From the IMG/VR virus record IMGVR_UViG_3300018421_000013, positions 1 to 64,000 of that record: a stretch of DNA of 64,000 nucleotides; one strand, 5' to 3'. The stretch is from a virus. Below the pieces are notes generated by a model. That model saw only the letters and a program-made list of their open reading frames with translations, had not been told where the DNA came from and did no database searches. Every line of letters starts with the position of its first letter. Position 1 is the first letter of the stretch. The translations under genes and the position numbers were made by a program. Positions 1 to 9,848 of this stretch are shown here, one piece after another.

Positions 1-1431
1 CGGGAGATAAAGTCATTGCATACTGTGTGCTGCTTTGACTGCTATATGTACCTGATTTTAACAGGGCGGGGAAACTGCTGGAACTACCACTTCGAGTTTG
101 TTTAGTTCTCCAATAAGGTTGAAGTTCTGGTTGACCCCATGTTTTTGTCTGTACATCAATACTAATTTGTTGAGCAGATTTTAATGGATCTGTTGATGCT
201 TCAATGAATACACCAGCGCCATAAGCATAAAATTCTGAACTACTACCAGCAGTTCCATAATTAGCCATTGCCCAACACACAGGTCTATTGGGATTAGAAA
301 TCGGATGACTATTTTGAGTCATTGGACCTTCTTCTGCATTGCCATGAATCATTTCATGACATACAATGCGGTCACCTCTATAGAATACACCCCAACGAGT
401 TCTACCTCCTCCTAAGTATTGATAGTCAACCCAATACGTATTTATTTTTGTAACGTCTAATTGCATACCAGAGGGGTTTGTAGCACCACCAGTACCTAAG
501 AGAGTGTCTTTGTTCCACTCATTTTGAAGTATTTCGTGATTACCCGTTGTACCATTGAATGTATAACGATGAACAATTCTTAATGCTGAACCTGCGCCAG
601 GAGTTACTGATACTGGCATACCCATTTGTGTTCTGCCACCTGGTGCTGCGTCCGATCCTTTTATTTGGAAAAAGTATCCATCTGTTGAATCAAATGCTCC
701 CCAGTTTCGGGCAACATTTTCCTTTCCTGCATCACCACTTCTGGTAGCCATCACGAACAACATACTTGCGCCATCTTCTGTACTGTGAAACAGGTTTGAT
801 GTTTGTGTTACACGATCACCTTGATCTACACCCACCGCAAGTTTTACACCACGAGTAACAGGATCCCATGTGTTACTTACTGCTGAACCACCTTCTCGTG
901 AGTTTACAAATTCGTTAGGTAAATTGCTTTTATTAAAATCATAAGTGGCCAATATTCTAGCATCGTTAACTTTAAGTGAACCGAACCCAGTAAGCAGAGG
1001 TGGACCCTCCGCAAATGTAACAGGTCCAGAACCAAAACGATCAATGTTCCACCCATATTCCGGATTGTCATATCCCATAATGTTTTGTGCAGGGATATAA
1101 ACATCATATGCATTTTCAACTTGACCAACGTTTACACCGTCAAGCGAGATTAACGAATCAGCTTCCGGAACGTTGTTTTCCATCTTAGCGGTTTGAGAGT
1201 AATGTACTGCAAGAATACCAGTGCCATCCTGACGGTCATACACACCATGAACGTGAACCATTCCAAATCCAGCAACATCATATCTTTGACCTGTTTTCCA
1301 GTCGTGATTACCATATGTTGCTGTTGGAGAATTGCCGCCGTTCTTAAATTCAACTTCCGCAGTGTGTATCATGTACACACGGTCGCCAGTACTCTCCGGT
1401 GGTATCCTAGTATATCTCTTTTCGCCTGCCA
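1..1431 (-). CDS. virion structural protein, C-terminus cut off by window edge
   Basis: The minus strand is open from an ATG at 1431 to the left edge, giving 477 codons without a stop. The start begins MAGEKRYTRIPPE and is preceded by a GGAG ribosome site. The last third has the pattern 'LDVTKINTYWVDYQYLGGGR', then WGVFYRGD, then CHEMIHGN followed by a proline/asparagine-rich stretch and a run of small residues. I recognise this pattern from large phage structural proteins in which a lysine-, tryptophan- and glycine-rich block precedes a 'H-x-x-x-H-x-N' segment. It starts 5 bases after the stop of the 182-aa gene, so the two are co-transcribed. Its exact place in the particle (fibre, whisker or head decoration) cannot be told. 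The HEMIH string looks like a zinc-protease motif but falls in the conserved structural segment, so I do not call a protease. Confidence 0.75.
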
Positions 1432-1435
1432 TTTA

Positions 1436-1984
1436 TTACTCCAATATCTTTACGACATGTTCGACCGGTGTGACATTTCGTCTTGCAATTTCAGCGTCCG
1501 GATCTCCTGAAGCTTCTTCTAATTGCTTCTTAATCATTGCATCGATGACGTCTTGTGTAATTTCTACTTTTTGTGCCGGCTTTCTTTTTATTAATTTAGT
1601 TAGAATTCTTTTGTTATCTTGATCCTGTGTTAAAGCCCACTCAACGCGATAATTTTGCCATGTCATAATGTCATCGAGAAATTGAGATTCGATTGATTCT
1701 AAAATAGCAAGTTCTTCATCATTAAACTCAGGATCGGCCCCTATTTTTTCTGCCATTTGTTTCTGTGCGCAAACTGTTTCAGCTTGTTGTAAATCATGAA
1801 TAGCGCGAATAATTTTTATTTCATCTCTTACAATAGCAATATCCCACCATGTTGAAAACCCGAACCACGTATAGCCTTTTTCTTCGAGCATAGGTTCTAT
1901 TATTTTCACAATTTCAGGAAACTTAACTGCATTTCCTTTTTTCATTTTAAAACATGTATTTCTTACATCGCGTCTTGTTAGCAT
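1436..1984 (-). CDS. conserved hypothetical protein, 182 aa, helical
   Basis: I do not recognise this protein. It is soluble, charged and mostly helix-forming, with a glutamate/aspartate-rich middle (EFNDEELAILESIESQFLDD) and a basic patch near residue 130 (KLIKRKPAQK). There is no signal peptide and no membrane segment. It starts with MLTRRDVRNTCFKMKKGN, and a possible later start is Met14. It lies between two structural genes and is read from a leader that contains a strong GC hairpin and a late-promoter-like box. Its small size and acidic helices would suit an assembly chaperone or a head/tail accessory protein, but that rests only on position. Confidence 0.7.
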   Translation of the reverse strand: MLTRRDVRNTCFKMKKGNAVKFPEIVKIIEPMLEEKGYTWFGFSTWWDIAIVRDEIKIIRAIHDLQQAETVCAQKQMAEKIGADPEFNDEELAILESIESQFLDDIMTWQNYRVEWALTQDQDNKRILTKLIKRKPAQKVEITQDVIDAMIKKQLEEASGDPDAEIARRNVTPVEHVVKILE

Positions 1985-2003
1985 ATTATCCTCTCAAATT
2001 ATG

Positions 2004-2021
2004 GGGCCCCAGTTGGGGCCC
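2004..2021 (-). terminator. GC-rich hairpin in the leader of the 182-aa gene
   Basis: GGGCCCC and GGGGCCC face each other around the 4-base loop AGTT, giving a 7-bp all-GC stem in otherwise AT-rich DNA. It sits between the late-promoter-like box at 2031 and the start codon at 1984. In the minus direction it follows the stop of the 698-aa gene and is followed by CATAATTT, which lacks a proper T-run. It may be a weak terminator, a pause site or an mRNA 5'-end stabiliser. Confidence 0.5.
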
Positions 2022-2030
2022 TTCATAAAC

Positions 2031-2038
2031 TATTTATT
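2031..2038 (-). promoter_or_regulatory. late-promoter-like box AATAAATA
   Basis: On the minus strand the sequence reads AATAAATA, one base from the T4 late consensus TATAAATA. It overlaps the TAA stop of the 698-aa gene and lies 46 bases before the ATG of the 182-aa gene. Stop-codon overlap is shared with several stronger boxes in this window. A one-base variant is weak evidence on its own. Confidence 0.4.
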
Positions 2039-4133
2039 ACGCTGGGTTAGCGTAGTTTCTCTCAAGTGGCGCAACAAGAGATACTGTCAAGTCAGCTCGC
2101 TGAATTGTTGCAGATGCAGCAACATATTGCGCAGTATTAGCACCAATTGCAACTACGGTAATTGGCGCATCTTCACCAGCTGAGGCCGAGCCTCTCTGAA
2201 CGTTTGAATCATACGCGTATGATTTCTGTATAGAAGTTGCACCAGAAATTGTACCAGCAATATCAGTGCCACTACTATCGTCTACTATGATTGCATCCTT
2301 CGTACCAAAGTCACGACCAGTATTATCACCGGCATCATCATTTGTAAAGAATACTCGATAGATAGCTACCGTATCATTTTCAAGATTTGGATTAAAATTA
2401 ATTGTCAATGTAGATACGAATGGGAACGTGATATTATCAAATTCCGCAGGTTCTGCAATTGATGCACCAGTTACTGTTGCTGACTCATTAGCTCCAGTTT
2501 GAGCATATGCGAATGTTGTAGATGTTGGTGCTGGTGACGATAAAATTTCAAAGTTACCATTAAACGAATCAGTAGTTGCGTCTGTGTTTGCAATAGTAAT
2601 GTAATCACCAGCAATAAAATTGTGATCAGCTGAAGTTGTCACTGTTACAACGCTCGCGGAGCGCGATGCAGATGAAATAGTTGCAGCTGCATTTTGCTCT
2701 GAACCATAACCGAAGAAGTGCAATCTGTTTTGATCTCCAGTCGCAAAGTCTTGGATATAAACACCTTCGTAGTCATCAGAGCCCGGTACGTCTTTCTTAC
2801 CGATTGTGAATAAGTCATCACCCACAAATCGTAATTTGAGCGGCGTAATATCTCCACGCTTAGTACCTGTATCGCCACTATTAGCATTGATATCGCTTGA
2901 TTTACGTAGTTGAGCTTGAGTCCACATGTATATCTTTTCAGCCGAAGCTTTAGTTACTAACGCATCACTGACATCGGCATCAATATTTACAGTAAAGTAC
3001 GCTGTTGGAATGGATACACCGGTTGTGTCGAATGTATCATTAAATCCAGTTTCTGAAGTATCAACTGAAGTATTAGCCCAAGAAATACTCATATTATTAA
3101 ATAAGTTACCTGAAACTGTACCGCCTGAAGTATATGTACCAGGATCAGCTGCTTCGGCATAAGAAATATCTGTACCAGTTACTGCAGTAATAGTAAATGT
3201 ACCATTATAATCAGAAGGAGTAACACCAGCTATATCAATAACATCATCGACTTCAAAACTATGGCCGGCGGTTACAATTGTAGTAGTACCCGCGGCGTGT
3301 GAACCACCGGTGATGGAAACTGTATCTCCAGATGCAGCAGCTTCTGATTGTGTAATCTTTGGATCTTGTGCATTCGCAAGTGGGAATCGATATGCCTGAT
3401 ATGTTACACCATCGGCGGCACCAATATCAGTCAGAGTTGTTTGTGTATATGTCTTACCGAATGTACGAATAAAGATTTCAAAGAAGTTTGTATAATCAAA
3501 TTCGTTTGTATCAGCCGTGTCATCATCAGCATCCGGATTATCGTTACGATAGAATTGTACTGCCTGATTTACTGTACCTTCTAGAAATACATCTGTTGGT
3601 GCAGTTGTATCATCGTTAATTTGACGATAGTAAACTTGGTCATTTGCATCAAGAGCACCAAGAGTAATAGCACCAAACCAACGCTCTGAATCACGTACTG
3701 TGCCAACATAACCAGCGCGTGCATTGTTTACCGCCCAACCGCCGGTGCGAATAAGATATGGTGTGGTTACACCTGAACCATCGTTACCAGTACCAGATGT
3801 TGTAGTTTTTTCTAAATTCCATCCTTGTGTAAATTCAAACTGCTCATCAGTAATAGGAGTCATAGGAAATGGGAATTTGATAAGATCGGCGTTTGTGCGC
3901 CATTCTTCTTTGAGGAACGAATAAAGACATTTGAGTGTCAGACCGGCTTCTTTCATACCATTATTACCATCATCAATAACTACAGCGATCGTACGAGGAT
4001 CGGCAGGAGTTCCTGCGGGTGTAGTATCGATAAAAATCTCATCAGCCGCCGCTCGTGTCTCAGTTGTCAATTTTACTGTTGCGGACAAATCATCCGGATC
4101 AGTAATAATATCTGTAGCTACGAAAACTGCCAT
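2037..4133 (-). CDS. virion structural protein with repeated beta domains, 698 aa
   Basis: This is a large, threonine-, aspartate- and glycine-rich protein with no cysteine-rich or enzymatic motif. Two copies of a beta domain can be seen. In each, a hydrophobic strand is followed by 'GHSFEVDDVIDIAG' (about residues 285-298) or 'DHNFIAGDYITIAN' (about residues 510-523), then N-G-x-F-x-I and a TxFxYA strand. Such domains are common in phage tail, baseplate and head-fibre proteins. It has its own late promoter at 4171, lies downstream of the 800-aa structural gene and upstream of the 182-aa gene, and is probably a surface or fibre component. The precise structure it belongs to is unknown. Confidence 0.75.
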   Translation of the reverse strand: MAVFVATDIITDPDDLSATVKLTTETRAAADEIFIDTTPAGTPADPRTIAVVIDDGNNGMKEAGLTLKCLYSFLKEEWRTNADLIKFPFPMTPITDEQFEFTQGWNLEKTTTSGTGNDGSGVTTPYLIRTGGWAVNNARAGYVGTVRDSERWFGAITLGALDANDQVYYRQINDDTTAPTDVFLEGTVNQAVQFYRNDNPDADDDTADTNEFDYTNFFEIFIRTFGKTYTQTTLTDIGAADGVTYQAYRFPLANAQDPKITQSEAAASGDTVSITGGSHAAGTTTIVTAGHSFEVDDVIDIAGVTPSDYNGTFTITAVTGTDISYAEAADPGTYTSGGTVSGNLFNNMSISWANTSVDTSETGFNDTFDTTGVSIPTAYFTVNIDADVSDALVTKASAEKIYMWTQAQLRKSSDINANSGDTGTKRGDITPLKLRFVGDDLFTIGKKDVPGSDDYEGVYIQDFATGDQNRLHFFGYGSEQNAAATISSASRSASVVTVTTSADHNFIAGDYITIANTDATTDSFNGNFEILSSPAPTSTTFAYAQTGANESATVTGASIAEPAEFDNITFPFVSTLTINFNPNLENDTVAIYRVFFTNDDAGDNTGRDFGTKDAIIVDDSSGTDIAGTISGATSIQKSYAYDSNVQRGSASAGEDAPITVVAIGANTAQYVAASATIQRADLTVSLVAPLERNYANPA

Positions 4134-4170
4134 TGTTGAATCTCCTGTGAAGAGGTGTTATTGTTATTTT

Positions 4171-4178
4171 TATTTATA
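4171..4178 (-). promoter_or_regulatory. T4-type late promoter, TATAAATA
   Basis: A perfect TATAAATA on the minus strand, 37 bases before the ATG of the 698-aa gene and 4 bases past the stop of the 800-aa gene. No -35 element is expected for this promoter class, which in T4 is read by host core polymerase with the sliding clamp and gp55. Confidence 0.7.
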
Positions 4179-4182
4179 AAAA

Positions 4183-6585
4183 TTATGGATTCTCATACTG
4201 TCTATCTAATACTTGATTAATTTGCAAAGTTGAATTAGTAGATACTAAAGTAGTTTCTAATCTTTGATATTGATATTCAAGTGAATGTGCTACTACATAT
4301 ATATCTGTATCAGATGTATATACATACGTATATTTAATATCATATAGTCCTGTTGTCGCATCAGGATGCGAACCAGCCACAGCTGTGAACGCAGTATCAT
4401 ATGACGATGTATTACCAACTGATTCAACACCACCTAATAGAGACAGAGCTGGATTTGTGAACAATCTAACTTCGGTATCTTCATGCAAATTACTAATTGT
4501 AAATTCTACAACTGTTGGTGAATTGAATAATGCGCCACTATCAGAAGTAAAGAAATCTACTTCTGTTGCTAGCAAACCGCGTATATAGACACCTTCAGTT
4601 TTTGTAACATTTCGTTTAGTTGATAACTCATTATTTTCTTTAAACACCATATGAGTGTGTTCAGTGCCATTAAACTCCATCACTGATGCTGTATAAGTAT
4701 TAGAAGTTTGGCTATCAAGTGCTGCAAATTGATAATCGTAAATTGCTGCAATATCAGTATTTGATGCTGCAGTAGGATCATACTCCCATGTATATTCTTG
4801 ATATAAAGAAGCAGTATTTGTCGTAGCTGTAAAACCAGTACCTGTCAATGATTCGTTATCACCAAATTCAGTACCATTCCAGTTTTCAACTAACACAAAT
4901 CCACTCGTAACATCAGAAATAAATGTAGTATCAAAGAATTCTACCACATCTCCAGTTGCACCACCACCTGCGGTTAATGTCGTTCCAGCTGATGGCAAAG
5001 TACCAGAGCCACCATCATATGCTAGTAATTTCATTGGTTGTGTATCAGTTTCACCGGCGCCGTGTCGAGTAATCACCGTGCCGCTTCCTTCTGTATTAGC
5101 GGTGGCTTGAGTCGCCTGTGTTATTTCTGGATCAGCAATAGCGGTAAAAGAAAAATCCCAACCTTCATTTCTACCTACTGGGCTCAGCAATCCTGTATCT
5201 AATGGTATATCACCGTACTCATATATTTTTACAGCATAATTATTAAAGTTTTGTGTATTTACAGTGGTGCCTGACGTATACGTATATGTATTAGCAGTAA
5301 GTGAAGTGTTAGCAACACCATCTGTACCAATAGGCACCGAATCGCCGACTTGGCCGTCTGTTTGAGTAGTTTCATAAATTCTATATCGAGCATCTACTGC
5401 AGTCTGATTTATATCTTGTACTGTTAGATTTAATCTAAGTGATCTATCAACAGACGATGACGAACTTAATGCTCTAAATACATCTCCACCATTTGATACT
5501 AAATTTAAATCAGGTGGGTTACTACTAAATCGACAATCGATAGCAGTAATATTAACTGGACCAGCTTGGAGAACGGTTGTATCATTAATATTTCCAACAC
5601 AGTTTACAAATTGACAATTTCTTAGTGTGGCACCCCCACCAAATGGAAATGCTAATCCACTTAATGTGTTAAAGATAACATTTTCAAACGGTCCTGTAGT
5701 ACTACCAGCGAAGTTATCCATTGTTTGCACTGAAGATGTTGTATTATCTGAACCTGTAATACTAACATCTTTTATATTGAAATTGTCGCCGCTTAAAGAC
5801 AAGCTATTTGTCAGATTTGCAATAAATACATTCTCAAATTCACTATACAAAGTAGGAGTAACTACAGTATCACCGGTATATACAATACTATTCAAATCTG
5901 CTACTGGTGCAATCAAGGAAGTATTATAGATTTGCATTGAACATGTATTAGCCATTTCAAATGCATTCTCACCATCAGATGCACTGAGAAATAGTATTGT
6001 ACCACCTGATACTGGTGTATCTGCAACTTTAAATCCACTTTGAAAACGTGATCGTTGGCCAATAATAAGACCAGTACCTGCCGCGCCAGCATCGTTAATT
6101 TCTAGCAATTCTGAATCAAGTACGGCTAACCAAGGAAAAGTGCCGGCGGCTGGTTGAGCTGTATTATCACCAATAATTAAATTTCGACCGGCTTCAAATA
6201 CTCCTGTTCGAGTTCGATATGTATAACCTGTTGCGGTTGATAAATCTTCGGCTCTGTAACAAAATTGAATTTCATCGTTTTGTGCAGGTTCTTCTCCTGA
6301 AGCAAATGCTTGTGACACTGTTAAAATTCGAGTTGTGCCAGTTCCTGCAGTATCAGCTGTAACACGACGTATCACTTCTGTTGATGAATGTGGTCTAATA
6401 CAAACTAATCTACCAACAAATGTAGAACCTGGTCCAACTGTTCCAGCTCCGATATCACCGTTGTTTAGGTTTGCAAAAGTATCAGATACGACAAATTCAA
6501 ATGCAGTTGTCGCTTGTGTTTGAGCAGGAGCAGTATCACTTGCAGCAGACGAATCGACAACAATTGGGTTTCCTCCGATAGCCAT
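4183..6585 (-). CDS. virion structural protein, beta-rich, 800 aa
   Basis: This is a long protein rich in Thr, Ser, Asn and Gly. Around residues 260-345 the spacing of short hydrophobic strands and Asn (for example 'FENVIFNTLSG', 'ATLRNCQFVNC', 'ITAIDCRFSSN') looks like a right-handed beta-helix of the pectate-lyase type. The C-terminal 300 residues look like separate beta-sandwich domains (WEYDPTAAS..., VRLFTNPALSLLGGVESVGN). There is no clear catalytic set. The start ATG at 6585 overlaps the stop of the Hint gene by one base, so the two are translationally coupled. It is probably a fibre or decoration protein that binds a polymer; the function is not settled. Confidence 0.75.
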   Translation of the reverse strand: MAIGGNPIVVDSSAASDTAPAQTQATTAFEFVVSDTFANLNNGDIGAGTVGPGSTFVGRLVCIRPHSSTEVIRRVTADTAGTGTTRILTVSQAFASGEEPAQNDEIQFCYRAEDLSTATGYTYRTRTGVFEAGRNLIIGDNTAQPAAGTFPWLAVLDSELLEINDAGAAGTGLIIGQRSRFQSGFKVADTPVSGGTILFLSASDGENAFEMANTCSMQIYNTSLIAPVADLNSIVYTGDTVVTPTLYSEFENVFIANLTNSLSLSGDNFNIKDVSITGSDNTTSSVQTMDNFAGSTTGPFENVIFNTLSGLAFPFGGGATLRNCQFVNCVGNINDTTVLQAGPVNITAIDCRFSSNPPDLNLVSNGGDVFRALSSSSSVDRSLRLNLTVQDINQTAVDARYRIYETTQTDGQVGDSVPIGTDGVANTSLTANTYTYTSGTTVNTQNFNNYAVKIYEYGDIPLDTGLLSPVGRNEGWDFSFTAIADPEITQATQATANTEGSGTVITRHGAGETDTQPMKLLAYDGGSGTLPSAGTTLTAGGGATGDVVEFFDTTFISDVTSGFVLVENWNGTEFGDNESLTGTGFTATTNTASLYQEYTWEYDPTAASNTDIAAIYDYQFAALDSQTSNTYTASVMEFNGTEHTHMVFKENNELSTKRNVTKTEGVYIRGLLATEVDFFTSDSGALFNSPTVVEFTISNLHEDTEVRLFTNPALSLLGGVESVGNTSSYDTAFTAVAGSHPDATTGLYDIKYTYVYTSDTDIYVVAHSLEYQYQRLETTLVSTNSTLQINQVLDRQYENP

Positions 6586-6971
6586 TAGACACTACACCTT
6601 ACTAAAAATCCATTTGCTATAAAAGTATTTTCAGATGAAATAACATCTGTAACTATTTTATTTTTTTCAATTTCCCATGATTGTACAACTTTACTACCAG
6701 AATTTAGCGTATCTCCAATAACAATGTCTGTTGCTAATTTCCATCCATCGTCAGTGTATATTTCTTGTGTAGTTCCATACTGATGTAATGTGTCATCAGT
6801 ATAATAAAAAATAATTTGATCTGCTAGTTTTACAGTATTACCAGTGACAGTTGCTTCTACATCTGCTAATGTATCATAGTTTTTTGTTTTAATAACATCA
6901 CCGATTGAAATGCTAGCGATTTCTTTTTGTGTATCGTCATTGAGAGTTGTTAAACAATTTGGATTACACAT
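6585..6971 (-). CDS. stand-alone Hint-domain protein, degenerate, 128 aa
   Basis: The whole protein reads as one Hint (hedgehog/intein) domain. Cys6 in NCLTTL matches the nucleophile at the first splice block, followed by SIGDVIKT. The segment from Thr67 ('TTQEIYTDDGWKLATDI' then VIGDTL) matches the block normally written T-x-x-H-x-x-x-T-x-x-G-W-x-x-A-x-x-L-x-x-G-D, but the usual histidine is Gln69. The end, ENTFIANGFLVRC, matches the final block (F-x-A-N-G-x-L-V-H-N), with the terminal His-Asn replaced by Arg-Cys. So the fold is probably kept, while splicing or self-cleavage is altered or lost. It has almost no flanking extein. It sits between the collagen-like gene (TAATG overlap) and the 800-aa structural gene, so it is probably made late and may be a virion component or a protein-modifying partner. 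Confidence 0.7.
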   Translation of the reverse strand: MCNPNCLTTLNDDTQKEIASISIGDVIKTKNYDTLADVEATVTGNTVKLADQIIFYYTDDTLHQYGTTQEIYTDDGWKLATDIVIGDTLNSGSKVVQSWEIEKNKIVTDVISSENTFIANGFLVRCSV

Positions 6972-8143
6972 TAGTTATACTCATATGTTGCTCGATCGTC
7001 CCATACTAATTCTGTATTGGCAGTGTTATTTGCCCAAATGATTTCAATATCATCGCCTATTTCATAGACTCTTTTAATTCTCCATACCGCCGCGTCACGT
7101 GCAGAACCTGGCTCTGCTTCACCAATATAAGTAAAATTGCCTTCTTGATCAACTAATTTATCGTATTGCACTTCTAATGCCGTCCCAATATTTAATTCTA
7201 ACCTATCTATAATAGCGCTAAATGATTCTGATACAAATTTCTTTATATTTGCATCAAATATTAAAATAGCATCACCTTCTACTTCATGTCTCTTTTGAAA
7301 CTGAACATCATCCATCTGTAGGATATTTACCGAACCACCCCCAGCTGAAGATGCCCATTGGCCCATTCTTGTGTTAATGTTTTGTTTAAAATCGTTGAAC
7401 TGTTTTTCAAGCTCACGTTTAAATTTTGTATCTGAAGAACTAGAATTATCTAAATTATCTTTTAACTGTTTTTCTAATGTATTTATTTCTTCTTTGGTCT
7501 GTTCAATAAAATCTAAATGTCTTTTTTCACTTTCTTCAATTTTTGTATTAATTTCAGAATATAAATTATTGAACTGAGAAGTAAAATCGGGCCCGGCCGC
7601 GCCAGCAGGTCCAGCAGGTCCTATTTCTCCTGGCTCGCCTTTTTCTCCTTTTTCACCTTTAGGTCCAGATTCACCTTTATCTCCCTTATCTCCTTTTGGA
7701 CCTTGGATTCCTTGGGGGCCCACGTTTCCGATATCACCTTTTTCTCCTCGCGGGCCAGTTTCGCCAACAGACCCGGGAATTCCTTGTTCACCTTTTTCAC
7801 CGCGTTCGCCACGTTCTCCTTTTTCACCGCGTTCTCCCTGAGGGCCGCGTTGTCCATCAATGCCTGGTTCTCCTTGCGGTCCTTGCAAACCCTGCGGACC
7901 TTGTTCACCAGATTCACCTTGAATTCCTGGATCGCCTTTATCACCTTTTTCTCCTTTTTCTCCGCGAATTCCCATAGGACCAGGCAATCCAGTGGGCCCA
8001 CGTTCTCCTTGAAATCCTTGTGGGCCTTGAAGAGCTTGTAAATCTTCAAAGATATTAGATAGTTTATCTTCTACTTTTGCTGCTTCTTTTTTAGCTGCTG
8101 CAATAGCAAATGAAGTTATAATAGGATCAATATTATTTTTCAT
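6971..8143 (-). CDS. collagen-like virion protein, 390 aa
   Basis: Residues 1-39 are a helical leader. Residues 40-186 are an unbroken run of about 49 Gly-X-Y triplets rich in GPQ, GEK, GDK, GER and GPA; proline stands in the Y position in five of them (GLP, GDP, GEP twice, GIP). Residues 187-265 form a charged coiled coil, and the C-terminus is a small beta domain with [20 protein letters not shown] and [12 protein letters not shown]. This is the build of a trimeric fibre: triple helix, coiled coil, head. Its ATG lies 11 bases inside the portal gene and its stop overlaps the ATG of the Hint gene (TAATG), so it is expressed with both. It is probably a head- or neck-attached fibre. The collagen part could be a substrate for the oxygenases encoded at 29149 and 59153, which is inference. 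Confidence 0.9.
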   Translation of the reverse strand: MKNNIDPIITSFAIAAAKKEAAKVEDKLSNIFEDLQALQGPQGFQGERGPTGLPGPMGIRGEKGEKGDKGDPGIQGESGEQGPQGLQGPQGEPGIDGQRGPQGERGEKGERGERGEKGEQGIPGSVGETGPRGEKGDIGNVGPQGIQGPKGDKGDKGESGPKGEKGEKGEPGEIGPAGPAGAAGPDFTSQFNNLYSEINTKIEESEKRHLDFIEQTKEEINTLEKQLKDNLDNSSSSDTKFKRELEKQFNDFKQNINTRMGQWASSAGGGSVNILQMDDVQFQKRHEVEGDAILIFDANIKKFVSESFSAIIDRLELNIGTALEVQYDKLVDQEGNFTYIGEAEPGSARDAAVWRIKRVYEIGDDIEIIWANNTANTELVWDDRATYEYN

Positions 8144-9836
8144 CTAAGTACTTAGTCATACTTTCTATAAGTTTGAGTTGGCTTTCTTTTAAAGCATCCT
8201 CATCACGAATATATTCTTCCTCTTCTTGATCTTGTTCTATACTATCTGGTGGTTCACTTTTTATTTCTACTGGACCGGGTTCTTCTTCATCTTCTGGTCC
8301 TTGCATTTCAGGAGGTTCTTCAGCATACCGCGGATCAGTTTTTTCTGCTTTAATTTGCTTATCTATTTCTGTAATTTCTTCATCAGATTGTTGTAAAAGA
8401 TAATTTCTAACCCATTCATGTGAAAAATATTTACCAACATATTCGTCCATATCACGTAATACGCCAATTCTTTCACGTTGAATTTCCATTTGTTTCAATT
8501 CTTGGAAATAGTTATCAATAGCATAATCATAATTAATTTGTGTTTTCCAATCTTTCCATTCTTCTGCAGTACAAATTTTCTTAAGAATAAGTTGTCTTTC
8601 TAATAATTTAGTAAATAATTCACCAAACTTATTTCTTAATCTAACAATAAACTTTGAAAACTTAACTTCGTCTCGAGATATTTCTGTTGCTCTACCTAAA
8701 GTAAATGAAGATTCTGGCTGTAATCTTGTAGCAGGAACATTAAGAGATCTAAATAAAAGATTTTGGAAATATAAAACATCTTCAATTTCACTTAAATTTT
8801 GACCACCTGGTAACGTAGTAATTTCAGTACCTTTTCCACCTTCTCTACGCGGTAACCAAAAATCTTCAAGCATAGTCATAAATTTACGATCATCACGAAT
8901 TTCACCAGTGTTAGAATCATAAACAATTTTATTCTTAAATTTAGTCATTAAATCGTGTAAATATTGTTCAGCTTTAGCTTTAGGTAAACCACCAACATCT
9001 ACATAAAAAATTCTTCTTTCAGGTGCTCGAGAAATTCTATAAATGACAACAGAATCTTCCAATGAACGTAATTGATTTAATGGTCTAATTGCTTTGTGTA
9101 AATATGAAAGAATGAGTTTATTATCTACATCCATATATCCACTTGTACAATATACGATTGCATCTTTTGAAATTTTCATTCCTTCTGCTTCAACAGCATT
9201 CGAAGCACCAAACGTCGCTTGCGAACCAGCTTTTTTCATAAAACCAGCAGGATTATAAAGATAATATTCGCCAATTAATTTTTCTAAAGGAATTCCAGTT
9301 TTAGGATCTTTTTCTTTTTTAACTTCACGAATTTTTTTAATATTACGAGGATCAATATATCTTACTTCTTTAATACCCTCATTTGGCTTAGATTCATCAA
9401 TAAGAACATGATAATATAATCGACCATCAACATACCATCTTTTAAATATTTCATAACTCATCCTATTAAATTCTAAAATATTTAAAATACTTTCAAATTC
9501 ATTATTAATTTTACTTTTAATGCTTTTAGGTATATCAATATCATCTAATACAAGACTAACAGTGTCTTCGTCTGAATCTTCTACAATGGCTTCATTGCAA
9601 ATGTCTTGTATAGCTAAATCACATATTGGATCTAGTGCTAATGCTCGATATTTAGTTACTAATTCTGCTTCTGTTCTGACTGAACCGTCTAGATCAACAT
9701 ATGTGCCATAAACGCCGCCTGAAGCGACAGTCATTGCACCATCATCATTACTGGGGGATACAAAAGAAACTAATTTTTTTTCTTCTTGTTCTTGTTTTTT
9801 TCGATTTATTTCAAAACCGAATAATTCTATAGCCAT
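8133..9836 (-). CDS. gp20: portal vertex protein
   Basis: This is a homologue of T4 gp20, the dodecameric portal at the head vertex through which DNA is packaged and ejected. At 567 aa it is near the 524 of T4. Family features include '[20 protein letters not shown]' near residue 80, a hydrophobic core at [20 protein letters not shown], the [15 protein letters not shown] segment, and '[14 protein letters not shown]' followed by R-x-x-E-I-S-R-D-E-x-K-F-x-K-F. The C-terminal 90 residues are very acidic and probably disordered ([15 protein letters not shown]). It is the last gene of the gp13-to-gp20 series, has its own late promoter, and the ATG follows a GGAG site. What comes next is not the usual prohead core and protease genes but the collagen-like gene. 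Confidence 0.97.
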   Translation of the reverse strand: MAIELFGFEINRKKQEQEEKKLVSFVSPSNDDGAMTVASGGVYGTYVDLDGSVRTEAELVTKYRALALDPICDLAIQDICNEAIVEDSDEDTVSLVLDDIDIPKSIKSKINNEFESILNILEFNRMSYEIFKRWYVDGRLYYHVLIDESKPNEGIKEVRYIDPRNIKKIREVKKEKDPKTGIPLEKLIGEYYLYNPAGFMKKAGSQATFGASNAVEAEGMKISKDAIVYCTSGYMDVDNKLILSYLHKAIRPLNQLRSLEDSVVIYRISRAPERRIFYVDVGGLPKAKAEQYLHDLMTKFKNKIVYDSNTGEIRDDRKFMTMLEDFWLPRREGGKGTEITTLPGGQNLSEIEDVLYFQNLLFRSLNVPATRLQPESSFTLGRATEISRDEVKFSKFIVRLRNKFGELFTKLLERQLILKKICTAEEWKDWKTQINYDYAIDNYFQELKQMEIQRERIGVLRDMDEYVGKYFSHEWVRNYLLQQSDEEITEIDKQIKAEKTDPRYAEEPPEMQGPEDEEEPGPVEIKSEPPDSIEQDQEEEEYIRDEDALKESQLKLIESMTKYLDEK

Positions 9837-9848
9837 TGAGTCATCTCC

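Noticed and set aside
340-365. HEMIH (H-E-x-x-H) in the partial 477-residue protein, a zinc-protease-like motif
   Set aside because: It lies in a block that in related structural proteins reads H-x-x-x-H-x-N, and no third ligand or protease fold is visible.
7621-8049. Alternative frames over the collagen-like gene on both strands
   Set aside because: They come from the triplet repeat; the Gly-X-Y frame is unbroken and linked to both neighbours by overlaps.
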